A stretch of DNA of 64,000 bases from Yarrowia lipolytica (Eukaryota; Ascomycota; Dipodascomycetes; Dipodascales). The notes under the pieces are model-generated. The model was given only the letters and a program-made list of their open reading frames with translations, did no database searches and was not told where the DNA came from. The first letter of the stretch is position 1; every line of letters starts with the position of its first letter. The stretch lies in assembly GCF_001761485.1 (NCBI RefSeq), contig NC_090773.1:2542001-2606000 (forward strand), read 5' to 3'. Position numbers and translations under genes: made by a program. This document shows positions 32,398 through 43,219 of this stretch, in pieces.

Positions 32398-34338
32398 ATG
32401 TCTGTGCAACTACTGAACCCCAAGGCCGAGTCCCTGCGACGGCAGCAGGCGCTTCAGGTCAACATTGCCGCCGCAGAGGGTCTTCAGAGCGTTCTTTGCA
32501 GCAATCTGGGTCCCAAGGGCACCATCAAAATGTGAGTATGGTGGCGATCAGTTGGTGTTAGACAAACATCAAGAAGGAGTTCAAGACGTCCTAAGGGTAA
32601 TGATGAGCATCTGTCCGTGTTATGTTGTACACGACGATGGTGCTGTTGATTATTGTGTTGCAATTGCACCTGTTTATGTAATTGGAACATGATGGAAGCC
32701 AGGATGTTATAACCACGACACAGGATTCATTTTGACGTGGTCACGACTTGATTGAGGACGTACCACGACAGGAGTTATCAAATGAACACAGATATGCCAT
32801 ATCACTGTTTCAAGACACGTCACAGTCTTATCACCAGAGTCATATCACCAAAGTCATATCACCAAAAGCACATCACGAGAGTCATACAATACTAACCCAG
32901 GCTTGTTGATGGAGCAGGAGGAATCAAGCTCACCAAGGACGGAAAGGTGCTTCTGTCCGAGATGCAGATCCAGAACCCCACCGCCGTACTGATTGCCCGA
33001 GCCGCCACTGCACAGGACGACATTACCGGTGACGGTACGACATCGGTTGTCCTTTACGTTGGAGAGATGCTTCGACAGGCCGAGCGGTTCGTCACTGAGA
33101 TGCATCCCCGAGTCATTGCTGAGGGCTTTGAGATTGCTCGAAAGGAGGCCCTTTCCTTCCTCGACACCTTCAAGATCAACAAGGCCGGCAGCGTCGACCG
33201 AGAGCTGCTTCTGGCGGTCGCTCGATCTTCCCTCGCCACCAAAGTGAACCCCACTCTGGTGGCGCGTCTGGCTCCCGTCGTCACCGATGCCGTTCTGGCA
33301 GTTGGAGACGATCTGCACATGGTTGAGATCATGAAGCAGCAGCGACCCGACGACACTCGGCTGATCCGAGGTCTGGTTCTGGATCATGGTCCCCGACACC
33401 CCGACATGCCCAAGAGAGTCGAGAACGCGTTTGTGCTCACTCTCAACGTGTCTCTAGAGTACGAGAAGTCCGAGGTCAACGCCGGCTTCTTCTACTCCAC
33501 TGCTGAGGAGCGAGAGAAGCTGGTACAGTCCGAGCGACAGTTTGTGGACGACAAGGTCAAGAAGATTGTCGAACTCAAGCGGGAAGTGTGTGCCAACGGC
33601 GAGGGCTTTGTTATTGTCAACCAGAAGGGTATTGATCCTCTGTCTCTGGACATTCTGGCCAAGAACGGCATTTTTGCCCTGAGACGAGCAAAGCGACGAA
33701 ACATGGAGCGTCTGCAGCTCGTGTGTGGAGGAGAGGCCCAGAACTCGGTTGAGGATCTGCGTCCCGATATTCTGGGATGGGCCGGTCTGGTCTACGAGGA
33801 GACCATTGGCGAGGAGAAGTACACCTACATTGAGGAGGTCAAGGACCCCCGGTCGGTGACCATTCTGATCCGAGCCCCCAACTCTCACAGCATTGCCCAG
33901 ACCTCCGATGCGGTGCGAGACGGTCTCCGAGCTGTGGCCAACTGCCGAACCGACCAGGCTGTTGTTCCTGGTGCCGGCGCATTCCAGCTCGCTCTGCACC
34001 AGCATCTCATCAAGTTCGCGCGAAGCACCAAGGGTAAGGCCAAGTACGGAATCACAGCCTTTGCCGAGGCCATGCTGATTATCCCCAAGACTCTGGCTTC
34101 TAACGCCGGTTACGACGCTCTTGACATGATTACCGAGTGCCAGGACGAGATTGCCGAGGGCCATCTTGTGGGTTTGGATCTGACCACCGGCGAGCCCATG
34201 GACCCCACGGTTGAGGGTGTCTACGACTCGTTCCGGGTGATCCGAAACAGCATTGCCAGTGCCACTGGTATTGCCACCAACCTGCTGCTGTGCGACGAGC
34301 TGCTCAAGGCTGGTCGATCTTCGTTGAAGCAGCAGTAA
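32398..34338 (+). CDS. CCT6: CCT/TRiC chaperonin subunit zeta, one intron
   Basis: Exons are 32398-32531 and 32901-34338, giving 523 residues. The intron is 369 bases: donor GTGAGT, branch TACTAAC, and acceptor CCCAG three bases after the branch. It splits an ATG codon (AT/G), and the splice restores [18 protein letters not shown]. Group II chaperonin features are LGPKGT near the start, the ATP-binding loop GDGTTSVV (~residue 88), the apical region in the middle, and GAGAFQLAL and GLDLTTGEP toward the end. The N-terminus [19 protein letters not shown] is characteristic of zeta/Cct6 and not of the other seven subunits. CCT folds actin and tubulin in the cytosol. The intron contains a short repeat (CATATCACCAAAGT-like, ~32835-32870). 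The downstream gene converges on it at about 380 bases. Confidence 0.97.
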
Positions 34339-34715
34339 GGGGAGGTGTAGAGCATAAAATGAGGCCATAAGCGGTATGGGTTGGATACGAATGAATGTAA
34401 TTGAATATAGACATGACAAGAGGAGGGAAGTTGAAGAAGTAGTCCCTGCCTAACGTGTGCAGTACAAGTACGAGATAGCCACCGTCTATATTATTATTTT
34501 CTGCATAATACATTCATTAATTATAAGTTGATTGTAGTGTAGTAATAGTTGAGTAAGGGTTAAGGCTACTTACTGAATTGTTGGTGGGCACAGTTCAGAT
34601 GTACGAATGATTCTACAATCATTACTCCTCATTCTCGAGGTACAAATAGTTGATAAGTATTGTACAGTCGCTGGAGTACAGTCATTAAGTGTCAGTCATT
34701 AAGTGTTGGTTTTGT
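34339..34715. other. Convergent spacer, CCT6 and siderophore-type transporter
   Basis: AT-rich 377 bases holding two 3' UTRs; contains one TACAAGTA motif (34463) and nothing else I can name. Confidence 0.6.
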
Positions 34716-36632
34716 TCAGGCCTTCTGGACCATCTCCTCGACTTGCTTCTTCTCGTCGTAGGAGGGCGGCTTCTCGATTGAGTCTGTCTCCACGACCAGT
34801 CCGTTATCGTCGGTGGACTCGTCGGCCTTGACATGCTCGGACTCCTCCTTGATTCGCTGGGCGGTATCGAGATTGATATCTGCGTTGGTCAGAGAGAGGC
34901 AGAACATGATGGCACAGAGAATGAGAGGGCCGATGAGCAGTGATCGGATGACGGTGTTGAGCGAGGTTCCAATGGCCGCTCTTTGGGGGGAGCCCACGGG
35001 GTATCTGAGACCGGCGTAGATGGAGCCGAAAATGGCCTGGATCTCCCGGTCAGTAAAGGACCCTGTTTCTCGAAGCAGCTTGGGGAAATGGTTTCGGTAC
35101 ACAGCGGCCGAGATGACGTTACCGAGAATGGTACCGGTGGAATTGAAAAAGTAGTAGACGGTGATGGCGGCGGCAGCATCGGACTGCTTGCACACGACCT
35201 GGATGTAAACCATGACGGGAATGACAAGCAGACCGGCTCCCACACCCTCAAATACCTGAGCCAGAATCATGGTGTGGAGGGGTTTCTCGGGCTTTCGGAA
35301 CTCGTAGGTGAGTCCCATTCCAATGAAGTACAGAATAGTACCCCAGACCATGACGGACTTGAGCTTGGCTCGCCATCGCATGAGCGGCGAAAAGAGAAGG
35401 GTGGTTCCGGTCAGTGACACAAACATGGCCATGTGCAAGTTGGTGGCCTTTGCCTGCTTGAGACCCTTGGCCAGCAGGAGCCAGACCTGGAAGTAGGGGT
35501 GGTAGATGGCAAAGGACATGTTGTAGAAGAGAATGATGAAGCCGGGAATTGTCACCAGACGCTTGGACATGAGCTTGTACTTGAGAAAGGGGTGTTTGGT
35601 GACGAAGAACTCCCACAGCGGGAAGGCAACGTAGAGCAGGAAGGTGCCGACCGTCAGCATGGCAATGTTTCCGGGCTGCTTCCAGTTGTCTGTACCTGCA
35701 CAGAAAGAGATGGGCACAAAGAAGAGAATGAGACCAGCACAGAGGAAACACAGGCCGGGCAGATCCATTCTGATGATTCCGGTGATGGTGTTCTGCCACC
35801 AGGTTCGATTGGGGTCTCCTCGTCGTATTCGCAGACCCATCTTGTAAGCCTTGATTCGGAAATAGAGCAGAGTCACCAGGAAGGGAATTGAGCACACGGG
35901 CACAATGATGGCCCACATTCCCATGCCCCACTGCCAGGTGGAGTGTTGGAGCATTGACTGGACCATGGGACCTGCAATCCAGGGAGTGAAGAGGTTGGCA
36001 AACAGAGTGATGGTCTGGAAGAATGTTCGGTCTCGCAGATCACAGGTGTCTGCGGCAAAGATCTCGTACATCATCTGGATACCAATGTCTCCGATGGAGT
36101 AGAAGGCCAGGGCGGCAAAGTAGGTGACAATGTTGTGTGTTCCCATGTACAGGCCACATCCGACGGTCAGCGAGCAAACAGAGATGAACATAGCCTCGAA
36201 CCGGCCAAAGTTGTCGGCCAACTTACCGCACAGAGCCCGGGCGATGAGAAAGATACAGGACTGCACAATCTGAACAGAAGCCAGGGCGCCCATCTGGGAG
36301 AACTCGGAAGAGGCGTAGACAATGTAAGAGGGGAAAGAAGAGGACATGATGGTAGATACCAGCGACATGAAGAGCAGAAAGCCCCAGCCCATGATGAGTT
36401 GCTTCTTATTCCATACCTTTCGGACGATTTCCGAATGGGTCAGCTGCAGATCATCTACGGTGTCATTGGGGTCAAAGTTCTCGGTGGCAGAGCTGTAGTC
36501 ATAGTCCGGCGAGAAGAGGAACTTCATCAACTTGCGTGGCTTGGGGGACATTGATTCGAAGAACTTGTCTGCGACCCGGTCTTTGGTGTCAAAGACATAC
36601 TTGGCCTTTTCGTCCAGCTCCTTGAGATTCAT
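34716..36632 (-). CDS. MFS siderophore-iron transporter (ARN/SIT family)
   Basis: The 638 residues have a cytosolic N-terminus (~1-75), about 14 helices (~78-590) and a charged C-terminus (KPPSYDEKK, VEEMVQKA). Similarity to Arn1-4/Sit1 proteins is seen in GWGFLLFMSLVSTIMSSSFPSYIVYASSEF at helix 1 (quoted in part: MSSSFPSYIVYASSEF), ARALCGKLADNFGRFEA (motif A region), YEIFAADTCDLRDRTFFQ, and the late PVMVYIQVVCKQSDAAAAIT. Family members import ferri-siderophores by proton symport, or export glutathione (Gex1/2); the substrate here is unknown. A TATA box lies about 50 bases upstream. The only GATAA near the start (about 36650) sits in the leader, and I find no full ATC(A/T)GATAA in its promoter, unlike BOL2. 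The upstream region is 2.6 kb, shared with a Zn2Cys6 gene. Confidence 0.92.
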   Translation of the reverse strand: MNLKELDEKAKYVFDTKDRVADKFFESMSPKPRKLMKFLFSPDYDYSSATENFDPNDTVDDLQLTHSEIVRKVWNKKQLIMGWGFLLFMSLVSTIMSSSFPSYIVYASSEFSQMGALASVQIVQSCIFLIARALCGKLADNFGRFEAMFISVCSLTVGCGLYMGTHNIVTYFAALAFYSIGDIGIQMMYEIFAADTCDLRDRTFFQTITLFANLFTPWIAGPMVQSMLQHSTWQWGMGMWAIIVPVCSIPFLVTLLYFRIKAYKMGLRIRRGDPNRTWWQNTITGIIRMDLPGLCFLCAGLILFFVPISFCAGTDNWKQPGNIAMLTVGTFLLYVAFPLWEFFVTKHPFLKYKLMSKRLVTIPGFIILFYNMSFAIYHPYFQVWLLLAKGLKQAKATNLHMAMFVSLTGTTLLFSPLMRWRAKLKSVMVWGTILYFIGMGLTYEFRKPEKPLHTMILAQVFEGVGAGLLVIPVMVYIQVVCKQSDAAAAITVYYFFNSTGTILGNVISAAVYRNHFPKLLRETGSFTDREIQAIFGSIYAGLRYPVGSPQRAAIGTSLNTVIRSLLIGPLILCAIMFCLSLTNADINLDTAQRIKEESEHVKADESTDDNGLVVETDSIEKPPSYDEKKQVEEMVQKA

Positions 36633-36679
36633 GGTTGGTTGGTTGGAGATGAGATAAACCGCACCAGGAATGGTTCATT

Positions 36680-36687
36680 CTTATATA
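36680..36687 (-). promoter_or_regulatory. TATA box of the siderophore-type transporter
   Basis: TATATAAG on the minus strand, about 50 bases before the ATG. Confidence 0.6.
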
Positions 36688-39263
36688 TCCTTTCCATCGC
36701 CATCTTCGACAGCTGTTCTAGGCAGTGTTTAAGCGACTCTCGTATTGGTTTAAAGTGCATAAGATGGGCTTAGAGCAGCAGCTACAAGTACGAGGAGTTC
36801 AGACAAGACCGGCTTCCAGAGCTTAAGAGACTCTTCTGGCGTAAACGTGGAGTTCGCCGGTGACAAGTGCATCTTCGTAAGTAAACGGCCGATGAGGCTC
36901 TTTGTTATTTTGGTTCCGTGCCTAGTCCAAGTCTCTGTCCGTGTCTTGTCCATGTCTCCGTCTCTGCCTGGGCAAGCAAAATCTGCACTCCAACCACCTT
37001 GGTGGTCGACAGAGAAAAAGAACGTTGCTAGACGCCGCTAGTATCTCTTGGCTAAGGGGGTGGGGCCTTCACTGGAGAAACAAGGTGACAGCGTGGATGC
37101 ATAATGGAATGTCTCGTAACTTGTTAAGTCCATGGCGTTAAGAGTATGGGTTTCAACTCTCAATGTTCAGCTCAAGTTGGGGTAGAAATGGCAGCAGTAA
37201 AGATGGTGAGTCTTTTTCGGATGGGCTTGTCAGTGTTTAAACACAATGACTTAGTATGCGCTTTTCTGGGGGCCTTTTTGGCCCTCGTGAAAGCTCTCCG
37301 CTTTGGACGGCGTGCCATGCGCGCACGTTTTATGTTTACTATTATAGATTCCACACAAGAATAAAAGGCGGGAGATGGCCTGGGCCGAGCTCTATGAGCT
37401 CCTATAATGGAACCAATGAATAGCACCGTGAAAATAAAAGGGGAGGAACAGAAGAGCAACCATCAAGCATGTATTCTTCTTGCAGATTCAGGTTAGCGAG
37501 ATGAGATGAGATTAGCTAGTAGAAGCGATACAAGAACCAATCTAAAAGATGCACCACAGAGTCAAAGTACAGAGCGGTACAGTAGAAAACCTCCCCAAGC
37601 TCTCCCAATAAGCCCTCTTTCATACAGGCTTGTTTTAAACCGACCATTTACACTCTGTGGTTATCTGTCGTTAGCTTTTGGCGATTACTTTCCATTCCAG
37701 ACTCCTCGGCGTTTGACGTCTCGGTTTGCTTGGCAGACGGGAAGCACTAATTCAGCTGAGGAGTAGACCAGGCTAGCACAAATTTTGCAGACTAATGCGC
37801 CTGCTAAACTACCCGTCTGCTTCTCCATCTTCCAACATGTCCAAGTCGCCTGGCTTAAACTCAGCATTTACCGTATCCATTATAATTCCGAAACCGGAGG
37901 TATATGGACCAGAAAAGCGTCCGGGACTTGAAAAGTGCCCGTCCAGCAGCCTTGTCCACCAATTAAAACGCAAAAATACACATGTCTTAGCTCCCCAGTT
38001 ATGATAACTGCTCAGGAGTGTGGGACCATGTCGAGCAATGTATCTGACCGACACCACAGCCTGATCTGGTGTCCAATCGAGTCAAGGATGACGAGTCTCA
38101 TAGAATGTATCTTCCATTCTCTCTACTTTGCCTTTCCCTTCCTACAGCCGTTGGGGTGGCACTGGTACCAGCACGAGCAGGAGCATGAGCCCTAGCATCA
38201 GTGCCTGGTCTGGTATGTTTAACTCATTCATATTATTACTGTGTTAAGAATCTTGGCACAGCGGGCGAATGTGAAGACCTTTTCGTCTGCGTCTGATGCG
38301 CTGAAGACATGTATCTACTCATCTATATCTATTGAGCCTCAGTAGCCTCTCTGTTTCCCAGTGCTAAGTACGATATGTACTGCCCAGGCACAGCTTGTTG
38401 AGCACTCACGCCCCTAACACAAGACAAAACGCTCGGATAATTCGGCAAGTCGCATTTCAAATGCTTATCCATTGTTGCCCAATGCTATTAGATGCATGTT
38501 TTCACGCTTATCTCCAAAGAGTCATCGTCCAAGTCGTACCCAGGGCTTGTGAGCATCATCAAGGAAGCCTTCATGCAGCTCCAAACCAGTCTAAAACTGA
38601 CCGACATTGATGGTCATGGCAATAAACATTGGGGAACAATGACTAGCGCAACAAATAACTGGAAAAGATGTGGAAAATCACCAAGGCAATATAATACGAG
38701 CACCGCGGCGATCTTCCACGCTGACCCCCACTCCAAATCATACACTCCAACCCACATATCTACCCACCTAAACCATGCACTTCAGCCTCACTGTTGCTGC
38801 AATTGTTATCTCACTTTTTCGCCTTTGTTGTTTACCTTTCGGGCAAATCTGCCGAACTTTTTCAGAGCTCTTTGAGCAGCGCCTTCCCGGTAATAAGTGG
38901 ATATCATCACGACAGGACCTCGGTAAATCACGTGAATCTATACAAGTGTTACCTAAGACTCCTAGGAGGACCTTCTCTCTACCAAATCGCCTTCTTGCGG
39001 GGGGCAACAACTGGTGTCTCCCCCCACACTCTCCCAACAGGGAAATTAAACCCTACGTCCGAAGATGCCAAAAAACAGTGGAATTGCAACTCCGCAGATA
39101 GCAGCTTCTGGAGGTTCACCCGCGTCGAAGTGGCCCTTTTTCTTCCGTCGCGCGACCGCCAGCGTGCTTGCATTGTCAGATTCTGGGTGGTCTGCAGCTG
39201 AACGAGCGCGATTTCTCCATCCCCATTTTACCGCCGTTTTACCGCCGTTTTACCGCCTTCGCC
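36688..39263. other. Divergent intergenic region, SIT-type gene / Zn2Cys6 gene
   Basis: No established gene. One plus-strand frame (38775-39101, 108 codons, ATG in an ACCATG context) begins with a signal-peptide-like MHFSLTVAAIVISLF but then loses any secreted-protein character. TCACGTGA lies at 38928-38935. The last 40 bases before the Zn2Cys6 gene carry a triple repeat. Confidence 0.5.
39226..39257 (+). repeat. Triple TTTTACCGCC in the leader of the Zn2Cys6 gene
   Basis: Copies at 39226-39235, 39237-39246 and 39248-39257, each separated by one G, ending six bases before the ATG. They are likely in the 5' UTR. Confidence 0.85.
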
Positions 39264-40868
39264 ATGAGTGCCCCCAAGGACCCGGTGCCGGCGGCGCCTC
39301 CGGCCCAGCCGCCTCGAAAACGGTCCCGAGACGGCTGCTATACGTGCCGCAAACGCAAGAAGCGCTGCGACGAAACACGGCCTGTTTGTGAGTGCTGCAA
39401 ACGGCTCGGAATCGTGTGCGTGTACCCAGCTCCTGGAACAGAGTACAAGAACAAGAAACGAAAGGGTCTGCCAGACACGCACGAGCAGTTTGTGGTTGTT
39501 CCCGTGGACCATGCGCCACCGCCTGTAGCGGGTTCTACAGATGTGGCCCCTGTCCCCATGCTTGATTTCCATCCCTACAACTTCACCAACTACGTGGATC
39601 CCGCAGTCGATCACCCAATTGTGGATATCACCGATCTCACAGAGGATGATATCAACCAGCTGGACGTTAATTCGTTGGTTCGAATTCCCTCTCCGTTTGA
39701 AATAGACGCAGACTTCAACTTGGAGTCTCTGGAGCCCTCTCTGTTTGGAGGACTCAGCACCAAAGAGAACCAGATGCTGCAGTATTACGAGGAAAAGCTG
39801 TCGCGAATGATATGTGTGGCGTCCGATCAAGACAACCACTTTGTTCAAATTTTTCTTCCCATGGCCCATCATAATGCTGCTGTTCTACACAGCATTGTAG
39901 CGTGGTCTTCTTTCCATTCAGGCAAGGCTGATCTTCAGGATACAGGGATGGCCGCGCTCGACAAGGCTGTGACCCTGACCAAGAACCAGATCACAAACAA
40001 TACTTTTGACCACTCCACAATCGCGGCCTTGCTGCTCTGCTGCTCGGCTGAAGTGTGTAAGGGCGACCTACGCAACTGGAAAAAGTTTCTCAACATGTCG
40101 GCGGCCATAATCCGCAACTATGGCGGTCTGTCCAAGTTTCTCAATGACAAAAATCTCCGCTGGATAGCCACAAACTTTGCCTATCATGACCTGGTCGCTA
40201 GTAGCTCTCACCATCGAGGACCTCTTTTTGGTCGAGCAGAATACGAACAGCTGCTTCAGGGAGGTCAGGGTATCGACCCACTACTGGGAATCTGCAGAGA
40301 GCCGTACCAGATGATTGCCGAGGTGTCTCAATTGGCCAACGAATTGAGTGGCAATGAAGAAATGACTTCTTCGACTCTCACTACCGAAGCTAACATTCTG
40401 CAGACTGCCCAGCGTCTCGAGCACCAGATTCGTATTCTCACACCCAATCTGGCTGATACTATGACGCTCAGTGACGAGGAATGTACTTTGCATAAGCACC
40501 TGTTTGAAATTTACCAGCTGACCGCCTTGATTCATCTCAAACGAACCATCTTCAAACTGCCTTCTACTTCTCTGGAGATGCGTGTTTGGGGCCGCAAGTT
40601 GTCGTGTCTTTTGGACCTTGTGTTGGGCTCGGCTGTTGAGGGCAATCTTTGCTTCCCCCTGTTCATCGCTGGTCTTAACATCCTGCCCTCTCAGAGACAC
40701 GCGTACCTGTCCAAGTTCAAGGAGTTTGCCACACGAAACAAGGCGAGAAACTTGCTGAATAGCATTTCAACGGTGGAAGAGTGCTGGAAGAGAGATGCAG
40801 GGGGAGAAAAGTATGTGGATTACTATGTGGTGTTGAAAGAGAAGGATTTGGATATCTGTTTGGCCTAG
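39264..40868 (+). CDS. Zn2Cys6 transcription factor with fungal-specific regulatory domain
   Basis: The 534 residues start at the ATG at 39264; the frame extends upstream only through a non-ATG codon. The binuclear zinc cluster is complete: Cys25, Cys28, Cys35, Cys42, Cys45 and Cys52 with 2-6-6-2-6 spacing (DGCYTCRKRKKRCDETRP), preceded by a basic PPRKRSR and followed by KNKKRKG. An acidic stretch (~100-160, DLTEDDINQLDVN) could activate. From ~170 to the end the sequence resembles the Fungal_trans_2 type regulatory domain found in Lys14-like and filamentous-fungal regulators (HHNAAVLHSIVAWSS, STIAALLLCCSAEVCKGD). It would bind CGG half-sites in the nucleus; target genes are unknown. It converges on SLY1, 530 bases away. 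Confidence 0.93.
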   Translation: MSAPKDPVPAAPPAQPPRKRSRDGCYTCRKRKKRCDETRPVCECCKRLGIVCVYPAPGTEYKNKKRKGLPDTHEQFVVVPVDHAPPPVAGSTDVAPVPMLDFHPYNFTNYVDPAVDHPIVDITDLTEDDINQLDVNSLVRIPSPFEIDADFNLESLEPSLFGGLSTKENQMLQYYEEKLSRMICVASDQDNHFVQIFLPMAHHNAAVLHSIVAWSSFHSGKADLQDTGMAALDKAVTLTKNQITNNTFDHSTIAALLLCCSAEVCKGDLRNWKKFLNMSAAIIRNYGGLSKFLNDKNLRWIATNFAYHDLVASSSHHRGPLFGRAEYEQLLQGGQGIDPLLGICREPYQMIAEVSQLANELSGNEEMTSSTLTTEANILQTAQRLEHQIRILTPNLADTMTLSDEECTLHKHLFEIYQLTALIHLKRTIFKLPSTSLEMRVWGRKLSCLLDLVLGSAVEGNLCFPLFIAGLNILPSQRHAYLSKFKEFATRNKARNLLNSISTVEECWKRDAGGEKYVDYYVVLKEKDLDICLA

Positions 40869-41400
40869 CACTGGAGCTAGGGGCAGAGCTTGCCATTTGC
40901 CCAACCCCAGACCACAAGCACAAGTTGATCTTTGCTTAAGCCATCGCTGCTCCACATCCGTGACTACCATCTAGGGGTGGCGCTAAAAGACTACATCTAA
41001 GCACGACATCGAGAACGGTGGTTTGGACCGAATTAATGATGTTACGGAGAACAATGGTTGATATTGCTGTTACGGAGAACAATGGTTGATATTGCCCCCA
41101 CCGTTGCTGTTGTTATGGCTATGGCAAGACATTATAATGTATTTTTTATGATGTAGCCGAACTGTAGGTAACTATGTGTACAAAAATGTACAAGTAGTGC
41201 GTGATCATGGGAGCTCTACTTACATACAACAGTCCTTGCTCGGTCGGTGAACCAGATCCGCCTCTTGAGTAAAGGGGGATACGGTCAAGTATCCACCCTT
41301 GCAAGATCCAATAGTATATCCTTTCTATTACATTATTACGTGCAAAGGAGTGGCATAAAGTACAACCCCTAGCCAATCTCTCTGGCTCCTACTTGCGCTC
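40869..41400. other. Convergent spacer, Zn2Cys6 gene and SLY1
   Basis: Non-coding, two 3' UTRs; contains a perfect 27-base tandem duplication (41041-41095) and one TACAAGTA (41189). Confidence 0.7.
41041..41095 (+). repeat. Tandem duplication of a 27-28 base unit
   Basis: The unit starting GTTACGGAGAACAATGG at 41041 is repeated exactly from 41069. No mismatch in the 27 shared bases suggests a recent event. Confidence 0.95.
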
Positions 41401-43219
41401 CTACTTGGTGAGTGAGGCCAGCTCTCCCAAAAACACATCGGGTTTGACCACATCTGTTCCTCCGTAAACCACCTTTTTTCCTGCCTTAACACCGTAGTCC
41501 ATCAGATTGGCGTACTCAGCGTAGTTGGCACCTCCAACCACAAACACAATGGCCTCGTTGTACGCCTGTTTTCGGGGCGGCTTTGTGCTGGAGCCACGCA
41601 CCGACGGGTCGAAATATAAATAGTCGTCGGTAATGTCGCCAGACTCGGAAGGAGACACAATGCCGGACACAATTCGGGTCACGGGCATATCCTTGTTTTG
41701 TGGCAGATACGACTTGACGTTGGAAATGAGGTTGCCAATCTTGCCGGACGACAGCTTGGAGGCAAAGTTTCGGAACGATTGCTCCGACGTCTGGGGCTCC
41801 TGTGCAGAAGCAGCTGACGACTTCAGCGCCATCATTTTGGACAGGTCCTTGAGCCGCTTGACGTAGTTGAGCGCAGCCATGTCCACTCCCTGTGTGCTAA
41901 GAATACCCTCGTACTCCTTCTGTTCGGCAGCCGAGAGAGTGCCGGATAGGTAGACACAAATATAGGCTCTCAGCTTGTCCGTGCCAGACAGCTCTTCGTT
42001 CTTGAGCAGAGGCAAGAGAGCCTGCTTGTCCAGCCCGTCCTCGGCCTCAAACAAAATATCCAGCTGTCTCTTCTTGATTCGGTCCACCAGAGCAGTGGCA
42101 ATGTTCATATGCATATCGATGACGGCTTTTCGAGCCGTGAGTTTGGGGATGGCCGAGATAGCCTTCTTGAGATGCGTGGGGGATGCATCTGTGTCCATAT
42201 CGTTGATGTTGGCGCCTCCAGTGATCTGGCTGTACTCCTCCTTGTACTTATTGACTTCATTGTCCATAGACTCCGCCACCTCGGGGAAAGAAAGAAGCGA
42301 GTTTTGGTTCCAGAAAAAGTCGGAGGGCGCCACATCGTACGACTCGGTGGTGCCATTGTCTTTGGCGATTCGGATCTGGCCTCTTTCGGACTCAAACACG
42401 TCGTGAACCAGTCCCATGTAGTTGGACGAGTGCTGGAGCATGGACGCGAGATCAATGTTTCGGTCAAGAATCATGAGCACCGGTCGCGAGAGAGGGTTGG
42501 TGGTCAGTTTGAGGTTGTTGACGTGGTCTCTGAGCTTGGAGTCGAGTTTCTGGGCGACCATCTCGGCGGCGTTTCCTCTGGGACATCGAATGATGGGAAT
42601 TTCACCCTGGGTGACAACCACAGAGAACAGACCAGACACAATCTGGTCGACGATGGCATTGAGCGAGTCCTCGTCCATCTTGGGGGATGCCAGCTCAGAG
42701 TAGATGTTAGGCAAGGCCAGAGAGAAGAGGTTGGCCTCGGAAACAACGTAGTTGAGGTAGTGGTCGTAGACCTGAGTAATCTGAGAGGCTGTGGCCACGT
42801 TGTCGGCTGCAAAGGTCTCCAGCAGCTGACGGGGAAGAGGAGACACGAAGTTGACGGACGCGGATTCGTAGAGCTGGGAATGCAGGTCTCGCGTGATCTT
42901 TTGAAGGTTGTCGGATGTAGGTCGCACAAAGTACACCACCGGAACGTCAATAGCGTACCGATCGGAATCCAGCAACATGTGGATGGTGACTCCGTTCTGG
43001 AACAGGTCGTTGACTCGCATCACCGACGAAATCACATCTCGGCCAAACTTGTCGAAGACCAGCACCTTCCAAGCCTGGCTTTTGTTGGCACTCCCATTTT
43101 CTCCAGAGAGAACACGCGTGATCGCGGCTGTGTTAGTCAGCGAATCATTGTCGGTTAGTCACGTGATACTCACCAATCTGCTTGTCTCGAAACGACTCGG
43201 GCAAAGTGCTGTTGTTCAT
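41401..43219 (-). CDS. SLY1: Sec1/Munc18-family protein Sly1, one short intron
   Basis: Exons are 43174-43219 and 41401-43127, giving 590 residues. The 46-base intron has donor GTGAGT, two GACTAAC-like branch sites and acceptor ACACAG. Without it the frame lacks the start; with it the protein begins MNNSTLPESFRDKQIAAITRV and runs into KVLVFDKFGRDVISSVMRVNDL, the conserved N-terminal part of Sly1. Other family stretches are DVPVVYFVRPTSDN, PVLMILDRNIDLASMLQHSS and GMAALNYVKRLKDL-like segments (seen as VDMAALNYVKRLKDL). Sly1 binds the syntaxin Sed5 and supports SNARE assembly in ER-Golgi traffic; it is essential in S. cerevisiae, where it is 666 residues. The intron carries a TCACGTGA palindrome (43159-43166). 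The gene converges on a Zn2Cys6 gene. Confidence 0.96.
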
